DNA of 64,000 nt from Planctomycetota bacterium (GTDB lineage Bacteria; Planctomycetota; Planctomycetia; Planctomycetales; Planctomycetaceae), in contig JAHZKX010000051.1 of the NCBI GenBank assembly GCA_022600195.1, forward strand, positions 62,001 through 126,000. The letters run 5' to 3'. Below the pieces are notes generated by a model. The model saw only the letters and a program-made list of their open reading frames with translations. It was not told the DNA's origin and did no database searches. The first letter of the stretch is position 1. Each line of letters begins with the position of its first letter. Both the position numbers and the translations under genes were made by a program. Shown here piece after piece: positions 25,613 to 34,839 of this stretch.

Positions 25613-26449
25613 ATGGAAATTCGCGAATTTGCAGAACGGGTCCTGCTCAGTGATTCACTGGAAGAAAAACTGGCGTCCGCCCTCGAGCCATTAACGGACG
25701 AGCGACCAGGTGAACCACTACGTGTCGAAGAACCAGTTCGACCGGCTAATCTTCAGTTCGCGCCACCTCGTACTGCGCCTGCCATGCCAAAGCCTTCCGC
25801 GTTGGTGGAACAGGAGAAACGAGCCCTTGCACATCACATTATGGCCAATCATGAACTACAGGCGCTGGAAGTGATGGCCTATATCCTGTGTGCTTTCCCC
25901 GATGCGCCGACAGAATTCCGCCAGGGAATGTGCAAAATCATGGCCGACGAACAACGTCATACTCGCATGCATAAAGAACGCGCCTCAGTTCTCGGGCTGG
26001 AGTTTGGCAGCCTGCCCGTCAACTGTTACATCTGGAAGAAAGCGCTCAGCTATGAAAGTGTGCTCGACTATTTAGCCGGGCTCCCGCTCACCTTTGAAGG
26101 GCGCAACCTGGACCACGCACTTGAATTTGAAAACTACTTTCTCGACGCAGGGGACCAGCGCAGTGCCGCTTTAATGAAAGTCGTCTATCGAGATGAAATC
26201 CAACATGTCGCATTCGGCTTACATTGGCTCCGTACTCTAAAGCCTGATCACCTCTCGGACTGGGAAGCCTACGAACAACATCTGCACTGGCCCATTCGGG
26301 CGGCCCTCTCTGTCGGCGACACATTCAACCGTGAAGGACGCAAGCAAACCGGTATGAGTGACGAATTCATCGAACAGCTCTATCAGGCAGCACAAACGGA
26401 TGAGCCACCCAATCAGAAACCAAAAAATCTGGATCAGAAAACCAAGTGA
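25613..26449 (+). CDS. DUF455 ferritin-like di-iron protein
   Basis: A 278-aa protein with the two-iron helical pattern: NHELQALEVM, ADEQRHTRMH and YRDEIQHVAFG provide the carboxylate and His ligands. Proline-rich residues ~30-70 precede the bundle. DUF455 proteins are related to MiaE-type tRNA hydroxylases and other ferritin-like oxygenases. It is coupled to the upstream methyltransferase and followed by a HAD-type gene, which suggests a small modification operon. Confidence 0.85.
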   Translation: MEIREFAERVLLSDSLEEKLASALEPLTDERPGEPLRVEEPVRPANLQFAPPRTAPAMPKPSALVEQEKRALAHHIMANHELQALEVMAYILCAFPDAPTEFRQGMCKIMADEQRHTRMHKERASVLGLEFGSLPVNCYIWKKALSYESVLDYLAGLPLTFEGRNLDHALEFENYFLDAGDQRSAALMKVVYRDEIQHVAFGLHWLRTLKPDHLSDWEAYEQHLHWPIRAALSVGDTFNREGRKQTGMSDEFIEQLYQAAQTDEPPNQKPKNLDQKTK

Positions 26450-26467
26450 TGGGCCGGAGATAGTACT

Positions 26468-27205
26468 ATGATCCAACCAGTACTGCCGTTATGGGATAAA
26501 GTGATCTTCGTCGACTGGCATGGCGTCTTGTCGAGAGATCCGTTTTGGATGTCGATTCTCAATACACGGCAGCACCCACTTCACAAACAACTCTCCGGGG
26601 CAGTGGAAAAACTATTTTCTCAAAATGAACCTCTCATCTGTGACTGGATGCGAGGCAAAGTCAATGCAAGTGAAGTCATTGAATCACTGGAGCTTGTGCT
26701 CAACAAACCATACAACTCCGACTATCTGGTTCGCAAATTGGTTGATGACTGCCGACTTATGCGGACGAATGCAGGCTTATTCAATGTTCTGCAGAAAGCA
26801 CAAAACAACGGCGCATTCGTTGTTCTGGCAACCGACAATATGGACTGTTTCTTCGAACAGATTCAACGCTCCAAGAACCGACATAGAAGTTTTCGAAAAT
26901 CAAATGATCTTTCTAAAAACCAAACATTGCCCATGGCGGAAACGGTCAACTTGTTCGATGACGTTCTCTGCTCAAGTGAGCTGGGTGTCCTTAAAAGAGA
27001 AGATCCAACACGTTTTTTTGGAGACTGGCTAGATAAGCGGTCGCTCGATTTCAAGAACGCCTTATTACTGGACGACCTAGAAGATAATTGCTCGGGTTTT
27101 TGCTCCGCAGGAGGGGCGGCGCACCGCATCTCATACAAATTACCGGTGAGTGACTTAGATTCCTTATATTCCAAACTACAGTCATGGATACAAGAAAAAA
27201 CGTGA
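26468..27205 (+). CDS. HAD-superfamily protein with altered DxD motif
   Basis: A 245-aa protein starting MIQPVLPLWDKVIFV, with motif I reading DWHGVL (the second Asp of DxD is His), VVLATDNM as motif II, LKREDPTRFF with the motif III Lys and LLLDDLEDNC as motif IV. Loss of the acid/base Asp argues against ordinary phosphatase activity, and it may bind a ligand or act by another reaction. It is 18 bp after the DUF455 gene on the same strand. Confidence 0.72.
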   Translation: MIQPVLPLWDKVIFVDWHGVLSRDPFWMSILNTRQHPLHKQLSGAVEKLFSQNEPLICDWMRGKVNASEVIESLELVLNKPYNSDYLVRKLVDDCRLMRTNAGLFNVLQKAQNNGAFVVLATDNMDCFFEQIQRSKNRHRSFRKSNDLSKNQTLPMAETVNLFDDVLCSSELGVLKREDPTRFFGDWLDKRSLDFKNALLLDDLEDNCSGFCSAGGAAHRISYKLPVSDLDSLYSKLQSWIQEKT

Positions 27206-27227
27206 TCGAAAACGAAACGTAATCTGC

Positions 27228-28745
27228 TTACTTCGTCTGCTTCTTTTTCACCCGTTTTTTCCGTTTCACTTCCAGACTCGGATGCTTCGGGCCACCTCCT
27301 AAGTAAGGGTTTTTTTCCAGTTCGGCCCCCTGCCCTGACTCGCGGGGATCGTGTGTGGCTGTTAATTTTTTCTTTAATTTTTCAGCCAGATTTTGTTTGG
27401 TGGTTTGATACATCGGTTGCTGAGCGACATTTTTGAGTTGATCAGGATCGTTCCGCAAATCATATAATTCTTCAGCGGGTAATTTTCCAAACGACAATTC
27501 GTAGAGTCTGCGGTGATTCGCGTCTTTATCTTTGTTCTGGACCATATAAGTTTTGGTCGGCCCGTTATCACAATCACCGTACCATGTTCCGGAAATCGCT
27601 GCCTTTTGATAATGAGGTGTACCGGCGGGCCAACGATCGGGCCGGTAGTTACGGATATAAAGAAAATCATCGTTTCGAATCGCACGACACGGATAACCGC
27701 CCATGTCGGGCGTTTCCTGTGAAGGCACATGCCGTTCTTTTCCAAAATAGATCTCGCTTCGATCAGCGCTCATTCGCCCCGATTTCGAGCCCGATAACAA
27801 TTGCATCAGACTCCGTCCGGTAACATCAGCGGGAACCGTAATTCCAGCCGCTTCATAAAATGTCGGTGCTAAATCGATCAGACTCACAAAATCGGTCACG
27901 CTTCGCCCGGCCTGTATTTTGGCAGGCCAGCGCGCCGCCAGAGGCACACGGGTTCCTGTATCGTACAGACAACTTTTGCTGCGCGGGAAAGGCATACCAT
28001 GATCGCCGGTCATGAAAATGATGGTGTTATCCAGTTCTCCTTTTTGCTCCAATAATGCCAGTGCGTCTCCTACCAGTTTATCAAACCGCTGAACTTCCCA
28101 ATAATAGTCGGCTACATCACTGCGCACTTCAGGAGCGTCCGGAAAACAGGCGGGCAGCTTGATCTTCGAGAGATCCATTCCACTCTTCAGACCGGAACCG
28201 GGTTCATATGGTCGATGGGGATCGCTGCTTCCCAACCAGAAACAGAATGGTGCTCCCTCTTCCTGTTTACCGAGAAACTCCTCAAAGTTTTTAAATCGTT
28301 TCCCCGCAATTTCTCGTGAACGTGTCTCCGTTCGCCCTGGACCCCAGGCTTTTCCGGTATGCCCCACACGATAACCGTGTGCTTTGAGTATTTCAGGATA
28401 CGTTTCAAACTTGTCGGGAAAAATGCAGTGCAGGTTCGCGCCAGCTTCCAGCTGCCAATGGTATTTTCCCGTTAGAATCGCACCCCGAGAGGGCGTGCAG
28501 GAAGGAGAAGAAACATACGCATGCTGAAACAGAACCCCTTCGCGTGCCAGTCGGTCAAAGGTAGGAGTTTTCACAACCGGGTCACCATAAGCGCCCGCAT
28601 GAGGCCAACCCCAGTCGTCGGCAATCGCAAACAGTATATTGGGCCGCTGTTTTTTCTCAGCAGCCTGCGTTTCCACTTGAATTACTAAATTTGCGGCCAG
28701 AATGAAACAGAACAACAGACGTAATGCAATAGAACGACCGGGCAT
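27228..28745 (-). CDS. Secreted sulfatase (formylglycine type)
   Basis: A 505-aa protein with a signal peptide (~29 residues). NILFAIADDWGW gives the two metal-binding Asp, SCTPSRG the sulfatase signature with Cys83 converted to formylglycine, and TGKYHW the second signature. The GDHGMPFPRSK segment in the middle supplies further metal ligands. Planctomycetes use dozens of such enzymes on sulfated polysaccharides. The C-terminal tail is very Lys-rich. The next gene upstream (28796) may be co-transcribed. Confidence 0.93.
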   Translation of the reverse strand: MPGRSIALRLLFCFILAANLVIQVETQAAEKKQRPNILFAIADDWGWPHAGAYGDPVVKTPTFDRLAREGVLFQHAYVSSPSCTPSRGAILTGKYHWQLEAGANLHCIFPDKFETYPEILKAHGYRVGHTGKAWGPGRTETRSREIAGKRFKNFEEFLGKQEEGAPFCFWLGSSDPHRPYEPGSGLKSGMDLSKIKLPACFPDAPEVRSDVADYYWEVQRFDKLVGDALALLEQKGELDNTIIFMTGDHGMPFPRSKSCLYDTGTRVPLAARWPAKIQAGRSVTDFVSLIDLAPTFYEAAGITVPADVTGRSLMQLLSGSKSGRMSADRSEIYFGKERHVPSQETPDMGGYPCRAIRNDDFLYIRNYRPDRWPAGTPHYQKAAISGTWYGDCDNGPTKTYMVQNKDKDANHRRLYELSFGKLPAEELYDLRNDPDQLKNVAQQPMYQTTKQNLAEKLKKKLTATHDPRESGQGAELEKNPYLGGGPKHPSLEVKRKKRVKKKQTK

Positions 28746-28795
28746 AGCGCAACCTTTAACGGTAAGGAAAATTCAGAAAGATTTCTGATTCCACT

Positions 28796-31700
28796 TTACT
28801 TGCGGTTCTGCAGGTAAGCAAGCAAATCACGAATTTCCTGGCGAGATAAACGCTGCTCGAGCCCTTTGGGCATGATCGAAGTGGGTGATTCTTTCATCAC
28901 TTCTATTTCATCTCGGGCAATCCTTACTTCCGACAGGTCGGCTGTTCTCAGGTAAACCGTATCGGACGATTCACGACTGATCACGCCAGTATAGATCCTC
29001 CCTGCATCATTCACCACCAGATAGGAACGATACCCGCGAGCAAAACTCGCACTGGGCAAAGCAATAGCTTCCAGCAAATCGGTCCCGGTACGTATCGCGC
29101 CAATCTTCGTCAGGTCGGGACCCACTTTACCGCCCAGATCTTCCACAGCATGACATCCTGAGCACGCAGCTTTCTTACCAAAGAAGATCTTTTTACCTTC
29201 TTCTAGCCGGCCTTCTGTTAACAAAGGCTTGAGTGATTCCAGATGTGCTTTCTGTTGCGCCAGATCTACACCCAGTTTTTTCAACAGCGGTGAGGCTGCC
29301 TTCTGAACGGATTCAGGATATTTCTTCAACAAACTCGCCAATTCGTCAGCCGACAGGTTCGTAGCGGCCGAGGAACTATTGAGGCCTTTGATTAAAGCAA
29401 GTCCCACAGCCTCATCAGTACCCTTGGAGTAGGCTCTCAATAAAACAGGTAAAGCCAGTGGCCCCGGTGCATCCAATTGTTGGGATAGCTGAGTCAATTG
29501 CGAGTTAGAGTGCGGCAAACCGGCAAGTGCCCGTGCTGCCGCCAACCGATCTAAAGGCGGATAATCTTCATTCATTCGCGACATTACAAAATCAAAAGTA
29601 CCCTGATCAACCTGATCTAATTTTGAACCGATGGCTGACAACGATTCAATCCGCAGTGGGGCAGGCTGCTTCATATCCAGAGCCAATGATTTTAACAGTT
29701 CACCTAGATCAGGCAGATCATGCGTCTGTGCAATTCGTACGACTAAAATTTGTAGCTCAGAATTTGTTGATTTCAGCGTCTGCTCTAATGCAGATCGCCA
29801 GGCGACTGGAAATTCTTTTAATGCGGAACGTTGAATCACTTCCAACAAAATACTCTTGGCGGGCACCGATGTTTTGGAGCTCGTCAATGACTGAGCGATC
29901 AAAGACTGGACATCCTGATCAGCCGACTGGGCGACCAAAAAACCACGCAAAACCGCGGCTCGTTCTTGACTCAGGTTATCTTCACTCAACCACGTTTTCA
30001 ATAATGTCAGAGTTTCACCAGCCCAGCCTTCATGCTCACCGATAATGGTCAACGCTTCTTTCTGTAGTTCAGGATCATCCGTATCCAATAATGGTGTCAC
30101 CAGCTCGCGTGTTAAGTTGCCTGAATCCATTTGATCCAGGGCAATCAAAGCAGCACGACGAACAGCAGGACTGGAATCACTTAAACCGACCAGAACCAGA
30201 TCACGATGATCAATGCGAATCATTGCGTATATTAAAGCGTGTTCGAGAGTTCGATCTGGCGATCCTGATTTCATCGCATGGAACAGCGATTCCATCACGG
30301 GTTTCAATTCTTTCTCTGAAACAGATTCACCACGACCGGCTTCACAAATGCGCCCTAAAGCTGTAGCCGCGGTACGCTGGACCGCAGGTTTTCCCTGTTT
30401 GACCATCTGAGATAATTGCGAAATCGAATGTGCATCACGCAATGTTCCTAAGCTTTTGGTGGCAGTCATCTGCACGGTCTCGGAGGAATTGAGGCCTCCC
30501 TGAATTGCGGAACGGGCTTTGGCATTACCGATACGTGTCAATGTCCAGATTGCATTCCGCTTGCTCGTATCGTTATAAAACGAACCTGCGGGAGAACTGA
30601 CCACCCTGGCAAGCAAAGGTACTACGCTATCACCCGATTTGGCTAACTGATCAATGGACTTTTGTTGTACGAAAGGACGTGAATCATTTAATAACTGAAG
30701 TAGCCGATGAGGTGAAAGTGATTTCCAATCCAGTGTCAATCCATAAGGATCTTGTAAGGCGGGTGTCCCCGTTTTTCGAATCCGATAAATGGCGCCATGA
30801 ATTTCTGGCTTGGAAATCTGAGATTGCGGACACCCAATACGGAACCAGCCCCCCGTGTTAATCACAAGCAAACTTCCATCTGCATCTTCAATAATATCGG
30901 TCGGGTGAAAATCGGGGTCATCTGAAACGAGAAAATCTTCCTCTTTGGTTTCAAACGTCGCGCCACTGCGAACAAGTTGCGAGCGAATCACTTTGTGGGT
31001 ATTGAAAATGGATGTAAAGATATTTCCCTGATACTCCTGACCGAATTGCGTGGAACGATAACGCAACATTCCGGAAACAGCAACATGACCAAATCGAGTG
31101 ATCGGCCCCAGCAAGTCACCCGTGCGCTTAAATTCCGAAACACAGTCTCCAAAATGAGGATAAACTCCCCCTTCCATCCAATGTACAAGACAGTCTACGC
31201 GGGGTCGCGTCATCAAAATATTCACTGAGCCAATCATTTCTCCTTCAGGAGTGAAATCAATCTCCACCGGATTATCCATGCCGCCGCCACAATGCACTTC
31301 AATATCGGAACCATCAGGCTTGCAAGAGAAAATCCGAGCGGCTAAACCTTTGCTGGTCACTTTTCCGGTTTTATCTTTAAACTCATGGCCGTGTCTGCCG
31401 TCACACCAATACAGCCGCCCCTCTGGTCCACGAAAGCAACCATGAATACTGGCAGCGTTACCAGAAAACCCAAAGGAATCGATGATGATTTTCCGCTCAT
31501 CAGCCACACCATCATCATCGTGATCTGTTAAACGCCAGATATTCGGAGGGCTGGCAACATACAAAGAACCATCGTGCCAGAGCGCTCCCATTGGAAGTGT
31601 CAACTTATCAGCGAAGACTGTGCTCTTATCAAATCGTCCATCGCCGTCCCGATCTTCCAGCATGCGGATCATACTTTTTGGCTCCTTAATTAACTGAGGA

Positions 31701-31930
31701 GCACGCGTGTTTTCTCCGGAACTTTCGGCAATGAACAGTCGGCCTCGATCATCAAAGCCTGCCATCATCGGATATTTAGTCAATTCGCTGTTTGTCACAC
31801 GTTCGATACTGAAACCTTTGGGAACGCGCGGCAGATTTTCTGCCTGCAGCAAATCGGTGAAAGTGAAACACAACAGGAAAATCAAAAATGAGTAACCAGA
31901 AACGGTAATACGAGGCAGTTGTTGTTTCAC
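28796..31930 (-). CDS. PVC-type membrane/exported cytochrome c with HEAT repeats
   Basis: A 1,044-aa protein with an N-terminal signal peptide (to about residue 30). An N-terminal ~350-residue beta-propeller region follows (GFDDRGRLFIAESSG, WHDGSLYVASPP, HGHEF), then alpha-helical HEAT-like repeats to ~860 and a C-terminal domain with the haem c site CSGCH at ~920 and an axial-Met candidate near SIMPKGLE. It belongs to the large planctomycete PVC-type cytochrome family, which is thought to join oxidation to extracellular polymer or sugar use. It sits 50 bp upstream of the sulfatase gene on the same strand. Confidence 0.9.
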   Translation of the reverse strand: MKQQLPRITVSGYSFLIFLLCFTFTDLLQAENLPRVPKGFSIERVTNSELTKYPMMAGFDDRGRLFIAESSGENTRAPQLIKEPKSMIRMLEDRDGDGRFDKSTVFADKLTLPMGALWHDGSLYVASPPNIWRLTDHDDDGVADERKIIIDSFGFSGNAASIHGCFRGPEGRLYWCDGRHGHEFKDKTGKVTSKGLAARIFSCKPDGSDIEVHCGGGMDNPVEIDFTPEGEMIGSVNILMTRPRVDCLVHWMEGGVYPHFGDCVSEFKRTGDLLGPITRFGHVAVSGMLRYRSTQFGQEYQGNIFTSIFNTHKVIRSQLVRSGATFETKEEDFLVSDDPDFHPTDIIEDADGSLLVINTGGWFRIGCPQSQISKPEIHGAIYRIRKTGTPALQDPYGLTLDWKSLSPHRLLQLLNDSRPFVQQKSIDQLAKSGDSVVPLLARVVSSPAGSFYNDTSKRNAIWTLTRIGNAKARSAIQGGLNSSETVQMTATKSLGTLRDAHSISQLSQMVKQGKPAVQRTAATALGRICEAGRGESVSEKELKPVMESLFHAMKSGSPDRTLEHALIYAMIRIDHRDLVLVGLSDSSPAVRRAALIALDQMDSGNLTRELVTPLLDTDDPELQKEALTIIGEHEGWAGETLTLLKTWLSEDNLSQERAAVLRGFLVAQSADQDVQSLIAQSLTSSKTSVPAKSILLEVIQRSALKEFPVAWRSALEQTLKSTNSELQILVVRIAQTHDLPDLGELLKSLALDMKQPAPLRIESLSAIGSKLDQVDQGTFDFVMSRMNEDYPPLDRLAAARALAGLPHSNSQLTQLSQQLDAPGPLALPVLLRAYSKGTDEAVGLALIKGLNSSSAATNLSADELASLLKKYPESVQKAASPLLKKLGVDLAQQKAHLESLKPLLTEGRLEEGKKIFFGKKAACSGCHAVEDLGGKVGPDLTKIGAIRTGTDLLEAIALPSASFARGYRSYLVVNDAGRIYTGVISRESSDTVYLRTADLSEVRIARDEIEVMKESPTSIMPKGLEQRLSRQEIRDLLAYLQNRK

Positions 31931-32365
31931 AGCTATTACCTTTATTGGAAAGAAACAAAAAGACCATGTGACTAAAGTAATTGGAGTACTGAAGCCTGAG
32001 GATCTTACATTGTAAACAAAGTAAAGATTGTTCTCAAATGGGATTTAGAAGAATTCCCTGTTTCCTGTCCTGAATTTCCGAACGAATGACATTCCATTTG
32101 ACATGCTGTTTCCGCAACGACTCTAACTGTCTTTTCACATGTCCTGCGACCGTTTGGTTTTCGAGCGCTGAAAAAAATAAAAAAACTCATCTTTTATTGG
32201 AACCAAACAACGGAATAGTTCGCCGAATATCCGCAATTCGCGGCTAAAGGCGGCATTCGTCTTTTCACTATTTTGAAGCACCTCATGCAAAAAAGAGATC
32301 GCATATTTCCCGTTATAATTCTCACGTAACGCACATCAAATCACTTCATTACAGGAATCAAAAAA
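31931..32365. other. 435-bp intergenic region with a frame-shifted small ORF
   Basis: Divergent promoter region of the cytochrome protein and the LexA-CsrA gene. On the minus strand, 32190-32035 starts as ATG-AGT-TTT and runs into a T-rich tract. A one-base shift there gives a plausible short protein (ALENQTVAGHVKRQLESL onward) ending at about 32039. It could be a broken small gene or a slippage site; as it stands the uninterrupted frame reads unlike a protein. Confidence 0.3.
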
Positions 32366-32749
32366 ATGAACAGCACAGATAAATCCACCAGACAGAAACT
32401 GACTGAGAAACAACACGCCATCTACACATTCATTAAACAGGAAATTATAGAACAACGCCTGTCACCAACAGTTCGGGAGATCGCCGAACAATTTGGAATC
32501 CGTTCTTCCAATGGCGTCATGTGTCATTTACGTGCACTGGAACGAAAAGGATGGATCAAGCGTGATCACTATTTATCGCGAGGCATTACTTTAATCGCCG
32601 AACCAGCCACACAGATTTTTACACTCATACCTGGTGAAGCAGCCACTATAGGCGAAGTCTATGTCGGCTGTGTCGGAGTTGAAAATCGCGGTGTGACGCT
32701 CGAACTGATCGCTCCTGACACAATGGGTAAAATTCGCAAGGACATCTGA
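32366..32749 (+). CDS. LexA DNA-binding domain fused to a CsrA-like domain
   Basis: A 127-aa protein. Residues 12-75 match the LexA winged helix-turn-helix (LTEKQHAIYTFIKQEI, SPTVREIAEQFGI, GVMCHLRALERKGWIKRD). The LexA autopeptidase is absent. Residues 83-127 instead align with CsrA: PGEAATIG, EVYVGCVGVENRGVTLELIA, AP and IRKDI, with Arg124 at the position of the RNA-binding Arg44. The result would be a protein that binds DNA through LexA-type recognition and RNA through a CsrA-type face. It is followed on the same strand by two unknown genes. RBS AGGA sits before the ATG. Confidence 0.72.
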   Translation: MNSTDKSTRQKLTEKQHAIYTFIKQEIIEQRLSPTVREIAEQFGIRSSNGVMCHLRALERKGWIKRDHYLSRGITLIAEPATQIFTLIPGEAATIGEVYVGCVGVENRGVTLELIAPDTMGKIRKDI

Positions 32750-32845
32750 GTGAGGGTATACACGATCGTGAGACCCCGCTCACATCAAAACACATAAGAT
32801 GTACTCCAAACTTCATCAATCATAAATCAAACAGGAAAATCAGGA

Positions 32846-33538
32846 ATGGAATACGTACCTGAAAATAATGAAAACCGAAGTCTGTTACCTTTTTCAACTC
32901 CGTTGGGAAGTGCTTCAAAATTGACGCCCGGTTCCGAGCGATCAAAACTTGAATTTCCTGAACTGTTGAAACACAGTTATTCAAATTTACTGACGATTGA
33001 AGATGAATATGAAGGTTTGACAGCAACAGAAGCAGGCACTGATGTCAAACAATGTAAAAAGCTACTTCACGAACAGGAACAAGAGATTAACAGCCTGTCT
33101 CAAAAATTGAATCAGAAAAAATCGAAACGCGAACGAATGCTCGGCGATCTGGAAGAAGCGGAAGTTTGTCTATCAATGGCTGAATCATTTGAAGCGGCCA
33201 TCGCTGGTTGGCGGGATACGATTCAAATTTTTGAATCACTACATCAGACCACAATCAACATGCAGGAACCATTCTCTCTGGCTGAACAAGCCTGGGAAGA
33301 TTTGAAACATACCGAGCAGCAGGCTCTCGCCGAACTGAATCTTGCAACGACCAACGATGTAATTAACGTCCCCTATGGATCAATGTCCGTTCAAAAAAAG
33401 GAAGCCAGACTTCCTGAAAAAGTCTCAATCGACATTCTTGGTGATTATCTACCGGTTTCCATTATGACGGAAAGTGCCCAGCTCGCTTTAACAGACTGCC
33501 AACAGGGAACCGCGACTTATACAGTCAACAGTGAATAA
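32846..33538 (+). CDS. Coiled-coil protein of unknown function
   Basis: A 230-aa protein with a coiled coil at about residues 68-110 (KLLHEQEQEINSLSQKLNQK) and further helices to ~165. The C-terminal 60 residues are less charged and contain a possible beta segment. No signal peptide or known domain is seen. It lies 96 bp after the LexA-CsrA gene and 69 bp before the next, so a common operon is likely. Confidence 0.65.
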   Translation: MEYVPENNENRSLLPFSTPLGSASKLTPGSERSKLEFPELLKHSYSNLLTIEDEYEGLTATEAGTDVKQCKKLLHEQEQEINSLSQKLNQKKSKRERMLGDLEEAEVCLSMAESFEAAIAGWRDTIQIFESLHQTTINMQEPFSLAEQAWEDLKHTEQQALAELNLATTNDVINVPYGSMSVQKKEARLPEKVSIDILGDYLPVSIMTESAQLALTDCQQGTATYTVNSE

Positions 33539-33607
33539 CCACAGCGTCATTAATCGTCTGACTCTCACATAATAACATCCCTTTCACAACACAAGGAGAT
33601 TACGTCT

Positions 33608-34693
33608 ATGCAAAACCAGACAGCACAACCAAATCAAGTTTCTGATGAATGCCGCATTGTTAGTGGTCAACTTGCCGAATGGGGTATCGAATTCAGTCAG
33701 GATCGGGTTTTACAATTATCAATAGAGCAACGCAATGTGCTCCAGAATTGGATCAATGCCGGCGTAGATGCTGATGAATCGTATCAGGAACTGTTTGAAT
33801 CGTTACCCGAATTTATGGAAAACGAGTTACTGGAAATGAGCGGTAAGTTATCGTCAGAACCTCAAGAATTGATTATCGAGCAAGCCATCAACGCATATGA
33901 AGCAGAGGCATCTGTAACCAGTAATCCTTATCTATTTGACACAAATAACTGGCACCTCTGGAGAAAAGCCTACTGTCATTGGCATCGTGGCGAAACATTG
34001 AATTTTTCTGAAGAACCAAAGTTTGGTTCGCCAACCATTGAAGACCAGCAATCGGTCATGGACCTCAGTCAGCAGTTAGTACAACTCTCTCCCCAATTAA
34101 TCCAGACAGATCAATCGCTGAAAAAACTCCGAAGTCAGTTGAAAAAAACGAAACGTCAAAGAAAAGCGATTCGTAAGCAACAATCAGAATTGTTATACAA
34201 ATTATGTGACTCAATCAGCTTTGAAAAAGAAACTCCTCTCAAGAATGAAAAAGAAGAGACAAAACAGCCCCCTTGTACTACCACGATGGGAAGCCAGACT
34301 CAAATCATTCGTATTCCGGTCACAGGACCCGATACAAATCGAGTGGAAGTCCACTTATTACAGGATCGTACTGGCCACTGGCGAGCCGGACATCTCTGGT
34401 CTGTCGATGCAGATGCGCGAACAGGACAATTATCCCGTGGCAGCAGACAACCCGATCTGAGTCAAATCACATTCCCAACCGAAACGGAAGCTTTGATGAA
34501 TGAACTCCTTGATCTGAGCCGGGGAATCATAGGCGTTGCCGAAATTGAAAGCCAGATCATCGACTACCTAAACCTGTTGGAAGAATATCCTGGTCAAATT
34601 GCCGTCTGCGGCTTTTGTCATCGCCACTATATTAATGAGGAAATCGACCCACCACACGCTTGCCCTGAATGTTCTGCTGAACTGGCAGATTAA
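33608..34693 (+). CDS. Zinc-ribbon protein of unknown function, same operon
   Basis: Start ATG 33608 has AAGGAG upstream. The 361-aa protein is helical in the N-terminal half with a highly basic stretch (KKLRSQLKKTKRQRKAIRK, ~170-190). A beta-rich region follows, then a C-terminal zinc-finger pair CGFC ... CPEC (residues ~340-357). This combination suggests nucleic acid contact. It shares strand and spacing with the two genes before it; the group may be one module. Confidence 0.66.
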   Translation: MQNQTAQPNQVSDECRIVSGQLAEWGIEFSQDRVLQLSIEQRNVLQNWINAGVDADESYQELFESLPEFMENELLEMSGKLSSEPQELIIEQAINAYEAEASVTSNPYLFDTNNWHLWRKAYCHWHRGETLNFSEEPKFGSPTIEDQQSVMDLSQQLVQLSPQLIQTDQSLKKLRSQLKKTKRQRKAIRKQQSELLYKLCDSISFEKETPLKNEKEETKQPPCTTTMGSQTQIIRIPVTGPDTNRVEVHLLQDRTGHWRAGHLWSVDADARTGQLSRGSRQPDLSQITFPTETEALMNELLDLSRGIIGVAEIESQIIDYLNLLEEYPGQIAVCGFCHRHYINEEIDPPHACPECSAELAD

Positions 34694-34839
34694 ACCGTAC
34701 TGAGATCATCCTTGATTTTCCGTGAGTCGTTCGTTTTGTCTTGCTAAGCCCTTCGAATCTTGCCATAGTTTAATATAGTTAAACAATCTGATACAACACT
34801 TGATGGTAATTTTCATATTCCTGATGTGGAGGGTTCACT

